From JACCXJ01 sp052387115 (GTDB taxonomy: Bacteria; Pseudomonadota; Gammaproteobacteria; JACCXJ01), in the NCBI GenBank assembly GCA_052387115.1, contig JBQTJM010000092.1, forward strand, positions 1 to 6,833: 6,833 bases of DNA. Reading direction: 5' to 3'. Shown piece by piece: positions 1 through 6,833 of this stretch. The position numbers were made by a program, and so were the translations under genes. Position 1 is the first letter of the stretch, and each line of letters begins with the position of its first letter. The notes under the pieces are model-generated. The model ran no database searches. It had not been told where the DNA came from and saw only the letters and a list, made by a program, of their open reading frames with translations.

Positions 1-1213
1 TCCAAGGGTTCAACAGTCGCCGCACGATCATCTGAAACGACACGAGCGGTTCTGGATAGAGGCGATTGGTTCGGACCTGCCCTATGTTCGTGTAGGTGGG
101 ATGCAGGAAGGCGCCTCCGCCGCCCGCGACCACGGAGGCGTAGTTCGATCGGTTATCTCCGGGCGATCGGTTATCTCCGGACGATCGGTTATTTCCGGGA
201 GCGGATTCGATGTCCTGACCCCAGTGCCGCGCATAGTGGTGGATGTCGCCGGAGATATCCAAGCGGCACTGATTCTGTGGAAGCATGCCGTCGTTCGCCT
301 CCAGGAACGAAGGGGCGAGATCCAGCTTGTCGAAGGTCTTGACCATCTCATGATCCGGCGGCATCGAGCGCCCGAACACGGTGGAAGGTTCGGGTGTCGC
401 GACGACCAGTTTGTCGGGCACCGAGGGCCCCCCCGCCGCGTGACCCTTGTTCTTGAAGAACTCTACCTGCCGCTTGTCGATCCTTCCGTTCTGGGAATCC
501 AGTCCCCAGAGCCACCAGCCGAAGGGCAACCGCAGCGCGACATAACTCGCGTTCTGTACCCGGAAGAATCCTTTCAAACACAGCTGCGGCCCGTCTTTGG
601 GATCGGTGTTGTAGGGCTCGGGATCGAGCGTCTTGCGAAACTGACGACTGAAGCCGTCCAGGGAATCGTAGTAGTCGTGGTTCGCCGGTATCGCGACGAT
701 GGGCCGACGCGTCTCTGTCGGCGGATCCGCGGTGGCGCCAAAGACCTCGTCGTAGGCCCAATTGAAGGGTGTCTGAAAACGCTGCGCGAGGGTGCCACGA
801 TCGGTGATGTGGTAACCGGAATCCCCTCCCACGAACAAGAAGCTGCCGCGGGGGAGGAGGTACCCAGCGTCTCCGGGCTGGGCCAGCGCAGCGAGGTTCG
901 GGCCCGGGTGGACGTTCGGGCCGGGGATGCGGAGATCGCTCATGGCGAGATAGGCGATGTTGTAGACCGCAAGCTGCCCATCGCCCGTGTCCGAGATGTA
1001 ATCGAACCAGAACTCGCCTCCCTCCCCTAGCGCGCTGAAATCGATCGGGGCGCCGTGCATCCAGTCCCGATGGTCGAGCTTGTCCCCGTGCAGGGTAGAC
1101 AGACTGATGTCACGAAGCTTGGAGATCAGTTGGCGGCTCAGCAACCAAGCGACCGGACCTTTAAGGGATACGCCGTTCTTGGTCTGGATCCAAGGTAGCC
1201 GACAGCGTGCCAT
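1..1213 (-). CDS. Calcineurin-like metallophosphoesterase, N-terminal 404 codons (3' end outside window)
   Basis: The minus strand reads open without a stop or frameshift from the ATG at 1213 to the left edge, so the gene is cut only by the window. The translation begins MARCRLPWIQTKNG and has the ordered metal-ligand motifs of the calcineurin-like phosphoesterase fold: DTGDG at residues 75-79, GGD at 129-131, NHD at 178-180 (preceded by Ala rather than the usual Gly), and GDIHHYARH at 322-330. A glycine-rich GGGGAF block follows at 364-369. By family, such enzymes are binuclear-metal phosphohydrolases; the substrate here is unknown. No signal peptide or clear membrane helix is visible in this part. 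The start at 1213 is chosen because GGAGG lies 5 nt upstream; an in-frame ATG at 1225 has no good site. Residues 340-356 hold a three-fold GDNRS-type repeat encoded by an 18-bp tandem repeat. The gene follows phaC in the same orientation after a 212-bp gap, so co-transcription is doubtful. The fold is confident, the biological role is not. Confidence 0.88.
   Translation of the reverse strand, partial: MARCRLPWIQTKNGVSLKGPVAWLLSRQLISKLRDISLSTLHGDKLDHRDWMHGAPIDFSALGEGGEFWFDYISDTGDGQLAVYNIAYLAMSDLRIPGPNVHPGPNLAALAQPGDAGYLLPRGSFLFVGGDSGYHITDRGTLAQRFQTPFNWAYDEVFGATADPPTETRRPIVAIPANHDYYDSLDGFSRQFRKTLDPEPYNTDPKDGPQLCLKGFFRVQNASYVALRLPFGWWLWGLDSQNGRIDKRQVEFFKNKGHAAGGPSVPDKLVVATPEPSTVFGRSMPPDHEMVKTFDKLDLAPSFLEANDGMLPQNQCRLDISGDIHHYARHWGQDIESAPGNNRSSGDNRSPGDNRSNYASVVAGGGGAFLHPTYTNIGQVRTNRLYPEPLVSFQMIVRRLLNPW
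146..199 (-). repeat. Three-copy 18-bp in-frame tandem repeat within the phosphoesterase gene
   Basis: Three units lie back to back at 146-163, 164-181 and 182-199, each plus-strand CGATCGGTTATCTCCGGR. They differ only at the last base (G/A/G) and at one C-to-T in the third unit. Each unit is 6 codons, so copy number can change without shifting the frame. On the coding (minus) strand it gives GNNRSS, GDNRSP, GDNRSN across residues 340-357. Each unit starts with the palindrome CGATCG. The repeat lies about ten residues after the GDIHHYARH metal motif, in what is probably a surface loop. Confidence 0.9.
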
Positions 1214-1218
1214 GGCGT

Positions 1219-1223
1219 CCTCC
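1219..1223 (-). promoter_or_regulatory. Ribosome binding site deciding the metallophosphoesterase start
   Basis: GGAGG on the minus strand lies 5 nt before the ATG at 1213, a standard spacing. The site sits inside the first codons of the alternative reading that starts at 1225, which itself lacks a purine-rich leader. The frame also stays open further upstream (a GTG at about 1303 is possible), so the site is the main argument for the shorter start. Confidence 0.6.
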
Positions 1224-1350
1224 ATCGGTTCGAGCCCAGGTTTAACAAGTGATTGTCGCGGAGCCGCGCCACAACGAGTCGCGGTCTCTTGAGGATAGCA
1301 CACGGAGGGGTACCCGCGGGACGGGAGTGCGCGGGAGGGGATCGCAGCCA

Positions 1351-1373
1351 CGCCGCACGGCGTAAGTGCGGCG
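1351..1373 (-). other. Perfect 8-bp GC-rich inverted repeat
   Basis: CGCCGCAC (1351-1358) and GTGCGGCG (1366-1373) are exact inverse complements around a 7-nt loop. An alternative overlapping hairpin at 1350-1363 (ACGCCG/CGGCGT) would exclude it. No T-run follows on either strand, so it does not look like an intrinsic terminator. It may be a transcript-end stabiliser or a protein site, or chance in GC-rich DNA. Confidence 0.4.
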
Positions 1374-1380
1374 GGCGGAA

Positions 1381-1408
1381 GCCCCTTTTGAGAAGCCGGC
1401 CAAGGGGC
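1381..1408 (-). terminator. Possible weak terminator hairpin after phaC
   Basis: Downstream of the phaC stop (1426-1428), the minus strand has GCCCCTT (1408-1402) pairing with AAGGGGC (1387-1381), a 7-bp stem with a 14-nt loop. The position, starting 17 nt past the stop, suits a terminator. The following bases are TTCCGCC rather than a T-run, so intrinsic termination would be weak. It could act with Rho or only protect the mRNA end. Confidence 0.3.
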
Positions 1409-1425
1409 GGGCCGTCAGGGGCGCG

Positions 1426-2490
1426 TCAGTGCCGTTTGGCCAACCACTCGCTGACCGCGGGGGGGATGAGCTGCTGGGCCTTGGCGCTCACGTAGATCCC
1501 GATGTGTCCGCCGGGGAACTCGAGCTCGGTGTAGTCCTTGGTGCCGACATATTTTTTGAGGGCGCGGGACGCGGCCGGCGGCACCAGGTGGTCGTCGGTC
1601 GCGTAGATGTTGAGCACCGGCATGGTGATGTTTTCGAGATCGACGCTCTTCTCGCCGATCATGACCTCGCCCTTGATGAGCCGGTTGCCCTGGTAGAACT
1701 GTTTGATGAACCCGCGAAACGTCTCCCCCGCCTGATCGGGGCTGTCGAAGATCCACTTTTCCATGCGCATGAAGTTCTTGCACATCACTGGGTCATCCAG
1801 GGTGTTGATCATGTCGAGGTACTTCTGCCCGGAGAGGCGGAACGGCTTGAGCGACAGGAAGGTCCAGTTCAGCATCTCGCCCGGGATGTTGCCCATGGTT
1901 TCGACCAGAAGATCCACGTCCACCTGGCGCACCCAGTGGCTCAATAGATCCCCTTCCGTGTGGAAATCGACCGGGGTAACGGTGGTGATCAGGTTGCGCA
2001 CCTTGTCGGCGTGGATGGCGCTGTAGCACAGGCTGAAGGTACCGCCCTGGCAGATCCCGAGGAGGTTGATCTTGTCCACGCCGTGGCGTCGGCGCAAGAC
2101 GTCCACACACCGATCGATGTAACCGTTGATGTAGTCGTTGAGCGTCAAGAAGCGATCGGCGCTGTCGGGGTAACCCCAGTCGATCAGATACACATCGAGC
2201 CCCCCGGCCAGGAGACCGCGGACCATCGACCGGCTCTTTTGCAAGTCGGCCATGTAGGGGCGGTTGACCAGGGCATAGACAATGAGGACCGGTACCGGTC
2301 TGGGGTTCTCGACGAGGGGGCGAAAATGGTACAGGACGACCTTATCCTCGGTGTAGACGGCGTCCTTCTCGGTCGCCCCGACGTCGATGTCACCGATCTC
2401 GCTCAGGGTCTTGAGGCCGTGGCTCAGCTTGACCCCGAACTCCTGCATCTCCCCCAACGCCCGGTCCGGGCGGATCTGAAACGGAAACAT
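1426..2490 (-). CDS. phaC: Class III poly(3-hydroxyalkanoate) synthase, PhaC subunit
   Basis: This is the catalytic subunit of the two-component PHA synthase. It polymerises 3-hydroxyacyl-CoA (mainly 3-hydroxybutyryl-CoA) into granule polyester in the cytoplasm, releasing CoA. The 354 residues match the roughly 355-residue class III length, far shorter than class I/II synthases of about 560-600. It is an alpha/beta hydrolase with the lipase-like box GICQGG at residues 145-150, whose Cys147 is the nucleophile. The other members of the triad are Asp300 (in ATDDHLVPP) and His329 (in FPGGHIGIY). These correspond to C149, D302 and H331 of the A. vinosum enzyme. The blocks VYALVNRPYM (71-80) and YLIDWGYPD (101-109) are also typical. 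The start at 2490 is supported by AAGGGGAG at 2497-2504, 6 nt upstream, which overlaps the phaE stop codon. This suggests translational coupling with phaE, only 12 nt away. All key residues are intact. Confidence 0.97.
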   Translation of the reverse strand: MFPFQIRPDRALGEMQEFGVKLSHGLKTLSEIGDIDVGATEKDAVYTEDKVVLYHFRPLVENPRPVPVLIVYALVNRPYMADLQKSRSMVRGLLAGGLDVYLIDWGYPDSADRFLTLNDYINGYIDRCVDVLRRRHGVDKINLLGICQGGTFSLCYSAIHADKVRNLITTVTPVDFHTEGDLLSHWVRQVDVDLLVETMGNIPGEMLNWTFLSLKPFRLSGQKYLDMINTLDDPVMCKNFMRMEKWIFDSPDQAGETFRGFIKQFYQGNRLIKGEVMIGEKSVDLENITMPVLNIYATDDHLVPPAASRALKKYVGTKDYTELEFPGGHIGIYVSAKAQQLIPPAVSEWLAKRH

Positions 2491-2502
2491 GGCTCGCTCC
2501 CC

Positions 2503-3780
2503 TTAGGTGGTCTTCGATCGCGATCGCGTCGCCGGCGTCCGACCAGGCGTGCGGCCTTTGGCGGCGGGCGCGGTATCGTCGCGCTTCCCGAGCACCGTGG
2601 TTTCCTGGCCGTTCGCCGAGAGCGCACCCACCGCCGCCGACATACGTTTGTTTTCCGCGCTCAAGAGCGCGATCTTCCGCTCCAGGTCCGCTACCCGCGC
2701 GGCGTCGCCGCGCAACGCCTGTACCTCCGCGCTGAGCGCCTTCACATCGACCCCTCCCAAGGCCTCCCCTAATGTCTCTTCGAAACGCCGCATGCGGGCG
2801 TTCAGCCCCTCGCCGATCGCCTCGCCGAGCTCCGACCGCAGCGCCGCGATCTGGCGGCGGACCTCCTGCTGCCGGCATTGCAAGGTCGTCATGCCGCGCC
2901 GGGTCGGGAGATTGGCGGCACCGACGGCCTCGTCCACCAGATTCTGACTGTGGTGTTTCAACGCCATCAGGGCGTTGACGAGACGCCCGTAGATCGCGGC
3001 GTATTCCTTGGTCAGCACACACTCGCTGTAGGCCGCCTCGCCGGCATCCACCCAGAGATCGTAAACCTCGCGCAGGCTGGTGATCTCCTGGCCCGTCTCG
3101 GCGCGCTCCATGACCCGTTTCGAAAAGCGCTCGATGGTCTCCACACCGAGCCGGGCATGGGCATTCAGATATTCGTGCGAGGCCCTCTGGTAGTCGAGCA
3201 CGAGCTTGGTGCCGCGCTGGTTCTGGTCCTGCCATTCGCGCGTGTATCCCACGCTCGGTACGGACAGAAACCGCCCGATCTGGTCATGGACCTCGTCAGT
3301 AGCCTGGCGCAGCCCTTCGGGTTTCAATGCCTGAAGGAAGTCACCGGGCAGTACCGAAAAACCCGATACCGTCCGCGTCCAGGTCTCGAGCGGCAGCTCG
3401 AAGAACGGCATGAGGCCTCGCATCGCCTGGGTCATGTCCGCGGGGCTGCCCGCCGTCAGCATCGCCTTCCAGTCGTTGACCTTGCCTTGGAACACCTCCT
3501 GCCATTCCGTGCCCTTCGCACTGCCCGCGAGCCTGGTGAAGTCCTCAGCCACGCGCAGGAACACCTTGCCCTGGCGCAGCAACCCTTGCAGAAAGACCTG
3601 GCCCGGCTCCGAGGTCGGCTGCGACACCGACTTCTGCCACACCTCCAAGGCCGCAGTCCAGGGTACCGAGACGCCCGAGCCCGGCTCCGCGGCCTGTTGA
3701 TACAGGCGCGACCACGTACCCCAGAACGCGCGCTGCGACGCCATCCAGTCATCGCCCCAGGGGACGCTTTTCTCGCTCAT
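2503..3780 (-). CDS. phaE: Class III poly(3-hydroxyalkanoate) synthase, PhaE subunit
   Basis: PhaE is the non-catalytic partner that activates PhaC and forms the PhaEC complex at granules. The 425-residue product has the Trp-rich N-terminus of the family (WGDDWMASQRAFWGTW, residues 8-23). It also has the diagnostic C-terminal core: YSECVLTKEYAAIYGRLVN (251-269), HHSQNLVDEA (276-285) and LPTRRGMTTL (291-300). Heptad-rich segments at about 301-322 and 345-388 predict coiled coil. The last 30 or so residues are basic and rich in Thr, Pro and Ala, with 8 Lys/Arg among residues 399-425. A. vinosum PhaE is about 357 residues, so this C-terminal part looks extended. The start at 3780 (MSEKSVPWGDD) is preferred over an upstream in-frame ATG at 3915: AGAGG lies 8 nt before it at 3789-3793, and the extra 45 residues have no family character. 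The gene sits 135 bp after acs and 12 bp before phaC. Confidence 0.95.
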   Translation of the reverse strand: MSEKSVPWGDDWMASQRAFWGTWSRLYQQAAEPGSGVSVPWTAALEVWQKSVSQPTSEPGQVFLQGLLRQGKVFLRVAEDFTRLAGSAKGTEWQEVFQGKVNDWKAMLTAGSPADMTQAMRGLMPFFELPLETWTRTVSGFSVLPGDFLQALKPEGLRQATDEVHDQIGRFLSVPSVGYTREWQDQNQRGTKLVLDYQRASHEYLNAHARLGVETIERFSKRVMERAETGQEITSLREVYDLWVDAGEAAYSECVLTKEYAAIYGRLVNALMALKHHSQNLVDEAVGAANLPTRRGMTTLQCRQQEVRRQIAALRSELGEAIGEGLNARMRRFEETLGEALGGVDVKALSAEVQALRGDAARVADLERKIALLSAENKRMSAAVGALSANGQETTVLGKRDDTAPAAKGRTPGRTPATRSRSKTT

Positions 3781-3883
3781 CGTGTATGCCTCTGCGTATC
3801 GAAGATCACCGTGGCGGGTGCGCTCGCCGGTGCACGCGGCCGCTGTATATCCCCACAAGTCCGCGCATGCCGTCCACCCGGAG

Positions 3884-3912
3884 AGTCTAGCACCGTGACT
3901 ATTGCGCTGCAA
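3884..3912 (-). promoter_or_regulatory. Possible sigma70-type promoter for phaEC
   Basis: In the 135-bp gap between acs and phaE, the minus strand has TAGACT (3889-3884), 4 of 6 matches to the -10 consensus. It is preceded by TG plus one base (extended -10). At exactly 17 bp spacing lies TTGCAG (3912-3907), a weak -35. Transcription would start near 3877, giving a leader of about 97 nt before phaE. This would allow phaEC expression independent of acs. No intrinsic terminator separates the genes, so read-through is equally possible. Confidence 0.3.
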
Positions 3913-3915
3913 CAT

Positions 3916-5877
<1,962 letters not shown>

Positions 5878-5888
5878 CTCGGGCATGA

Positions 5889-5894
5889 CCTCCT
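5889..5894 (-). promoter_or_regulatory. Ribosome binding site of acs bearing on its start
   Basis: A perfect AGGAGG on the minus strand lies 2 nt before the ATG at 5886 and 11 nt before the in-frame ATG at 5877. The former is shorter and the latter slightly longer than ideal, so either could be used. I favour 5877. The difference is three residues. Confidence 0.7.
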
Positions 5895-5908
5895 GAATAG
5901 AACATGCG

Positions 5909-5930
5909 GCGCGTTATTATAGGGACGCGC
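5909..5930. promoter_or_regulatory. Palindromic divergent promoter/operator candidate between acs and the nucleotidase gene
   Basis: A consensus TATAAT reads on the minus strand at 5921-5916, about 30-40 nt before acs. TATTAT (5 of 6 matches) reads on the plus strand at 5915-5920, offset by one base. Both lie within a 22-bp inverted repeat, GCGCGT (5909-5914), 10-bp spacer, ACGCGC (5925-5930). Neither strand shows a good -35 at 16-18 bp, which would fit an activator-dependent promoter. A regulator bound to the palindrome could block or gate both genes. The base pattern is seen directly; its function is inferred. Confidence 0.45.
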
Positions 5931-5976
5931 GCTACCACCCACTAGCGCAGGCCCTTTTCCGAATGGCCGCTCGCCC

Positions 5977-6833
5977 ATGACAGACCCGGCGCCCCAACTC
6001 GCCACCGCCCGCACCGCCGTCGCGGAAGCGATGCGTGTGGCACGCCTGATCCAGGGCCGGATCCAAGACACCCCGGGGCTCGTGAAGAGCGATCGAAGCC
6101 CGGTGACGGTCGCCGATTTCGCGGTCCAGGCCTTGATCTGCCTGCACTTGCGCGCGACGCTAGGCGAGTTTCTCCTGGTGGGCGAGGAGGGCACCGGCCT
6201 GTTGCGATCAGAGGCCGGAGCCGCGGTGCACGAGGCAGTGGTCGCGGCGGTCCGCATGGTGTGGTCCGAGATCACCCCCGACCAGGTCCTCACCGCCATC
6301 GATGCTGGCACTCACGACGCCACGGCCCCGGCCTACTGGACGCTCGACCCCATCGACGGCACCAAGGGTTTCCTGCGCGGCGGTCAGTACGCGATCTCGC
6401 TCGCGTTCATCGAGGACGCTCAGGTCACCGTGGGGGTCATGGGCTGCCCCAACCTATCGCCCGACTTCGGTCGGTCGTTCGCCGATCCGGACCCGGTCGG
6501 CCTACTGTATTACGCGAGCCGCGGGGGCGGGGCCTGCGTCTCTACGCCGCACGACGCCGCCGAAAGCAAGGCGGTTAGATGCGGAATTGGCGGAGAAAGG
6601 CCGATCCGCGTCTGCGAGTCGGTCGAGTCCGGGCATTCGAAGCAGGACCACACCGCGCGCGTCATCGCGGCCCTGGGGGGGGCCGGCACCCCGGCGCGCC
6701 TCGACAGCCAGTGCAAGTACGCCGTGGTCGCACGTGGCCAGGCCGACGCCTATCTCAGGCTTCCGACACGCGCGGACTATGTGGAGAACATCTGGGACCA
6801 CGCGGCGGGCATGCTGGTCGCCGCCGAGGCCGG
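5977..6833 (+). CDS. 3'(2'),5'-bisphosphate nucleotidase, HAL2/SAL1-like (3' end outside window)
   Basis: The frame is open from ATG 5977 to the right edge, giving 285 complete codons with no stop. It belongs to the inositol-monophosphatase superfamily of Mg-dependent, Li-sensitive phosphatases. By family, it hydrolyses 3'-phosphoadenosine 5'-phosphate (PAP), and often PAPS, clearing by-products of sulfate assimilation. The metal-site motifs are VTVADFAVQ (43-51), GEEGTG (69-74), LDPIDGTKGF (123-132) and WDHAAG (273-278). Blocks typical of the HAL2/SAL1 branch rather than short CysQ are GGQYAISLAF (135-144), GCPNL (156-160), ESVESGHS (214-221) and DSQCKYAVVARG (243-254). Only the last few tens of residues should be missing, since such proteins are about 320-350 residues. 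No strong ribosome binding site precedes the ATG, so the start rests on the natural N-terminus of the family. It is divergent from acs with 99 bp between starts. Automated annotation might call it cysQ. Confidence 0.93.
   Translation, partial: MTDPAPQLATARTAVAEAMRVARLIQGRIQDTPGLVKSDRSPVTVADFAVQALICLHLRATLGEFLLVGEEGTGLLRSEAGAAVHEAVVAAVRMVWSEITPDQVLTAIDAGTHDATAPAYWTLDPIDGTKGFLRGGQYAISLAFIEDAQVTVGVMGCPNLSPDFGRSFADPDPVGLLYYASRGGGACVSTPHDAAESKAVRCGIGGERPIRVCESVESGHSKQDHTARVIAALGGAGTPARLDSQCKYAVVARGQADAYLRLPTRADYVENIWDHAAGMLVAAEA

Larger units (their letters stand above)
1214..1425. other. Non-coding interval between phaC and the phosphoesterase gene
   Basis: No convincing gene is seen here; short open frames on either strand have no recognisable product. 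The interval contains two hairpins, listed separately. It also has a possible extended -10 element on the minus strand, TGCTATCCT (hexamer at 1292-1297), about 80 nt before the phosphoesterase start. No recognisable -35 lies at the proper distance, so a promoter is only a suggestion. Confidence 0.5.

Noticed and set aside
146..199. Tandem repeat as a CRISPR array
   Set aside because: The 18-bp units abut with no spacers and lie within a coding frame.
101..1030. 309-codon plus-strand frame containing VISGRS repeats
   Set aside because: It is antisense to the metallophosphoesterase, which has all family motifs in order. The peptide repeat is only the other-strand reading of the 18-bp tandem repeat.
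1..1213. Phosphoesterase as a pseudogene because it lacks a complete reading frame in the window
   Set aside because: All 404 codons read through without stop or frameshift and the motifs are intact; it is cut only by the window edge.
2515..2526. 12-bp perfect palindrome CGATCGCGATCG in the phaE 3' end
   Set aside because: CGATCG and GCGATCGC are frequent throughout this GC-rich window, and here it is simply the codons for RSRS, so no special site is claimed.
3781..3915. 45-codon N-terminal extension of phaE from ATG 3915
   Set aside because: The extension has no similarity to PhaE N-termini, would overlap the candidate promoter, and lacks a good ribosome binding site; MSEKSVPWGDD at 3780 is preceded by AGAGG.

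Overview
The window is about 6.8 kb of GC-rich bacterial chromosome (roughly 60-65% G+C by eye). It is densely coding, with no transposase, tRNA, rRNA or CRISPR array visible. The best taxonomic clue is a class III (two-subunit) polyhydroxyalkanoate synthase. Its PhaC closely resembles, from memory, that of purple sulfur bacteria such as Allochromatium vinosum. A PHA-storing gammaproteobacterium (Chromatiales or a related lineage) is therefore the likeliest source. This is inference from gene content, not a proven assignment.

Layout, left to right. (1) Positions 1-1213, minus strand: the first 404 codons of a calcineurin-like metallophosphoesterase that runs off the left edge. It carries a three-copy 18-bp in-frame tandem repeat between its last metal-binding motif and the next glycine-rich block. 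(2) 1214-1425: non-coding, with two hairpins and possibly a weak terminator or promoter. (3) 1426-2490, minus: phaC. (4) 2503-3780, minus: phaE, with a coiled-coil and basic low-complexity C-terminus. (5) 3781-3915: a 135-bp gap with a possible internal promoter. (6) 3916-5877, minus: acs, acetyl-CoA synthetase. (7) 5878-5976: a divergent intergenic region with a palindrome around overlapping -10 elements. (8) 5977 to the right edge, plus: the first 285 codons of a HAL2/SAL1-type 3'(2'),5'-bisphosphate nucleotidase.

How the genes fit together. acs, phaE and phaC lie head to tail on the minus strand. Acs activates acetate to acetyl-CoA, the carbon entry point for polyhydroxybutyrate. PhaE and PhaC are the two subunits that polymerise hydroxyacyl-CoA into granules. 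The thiolase (phaA) and reductase (phaB) that would connect them are not in the window. The divergent nucleotidase probably removes PAP/PAPS-type nucleotides made in sulfur metabolism. The phosphoesterase has no evident link to PHA apart from orientation.

I found no convincing new system. The points most worth a second look are the tandem repeat inside the phosphoesterase, the phasin-like tail of PhaE, the acs-phaEC arrangement, and the palindromic divergent promoter region. Both edge genes are truncated only by the window. The long open frames opposite acs, phaE and the phosphoesterase are GC-driven shadows.
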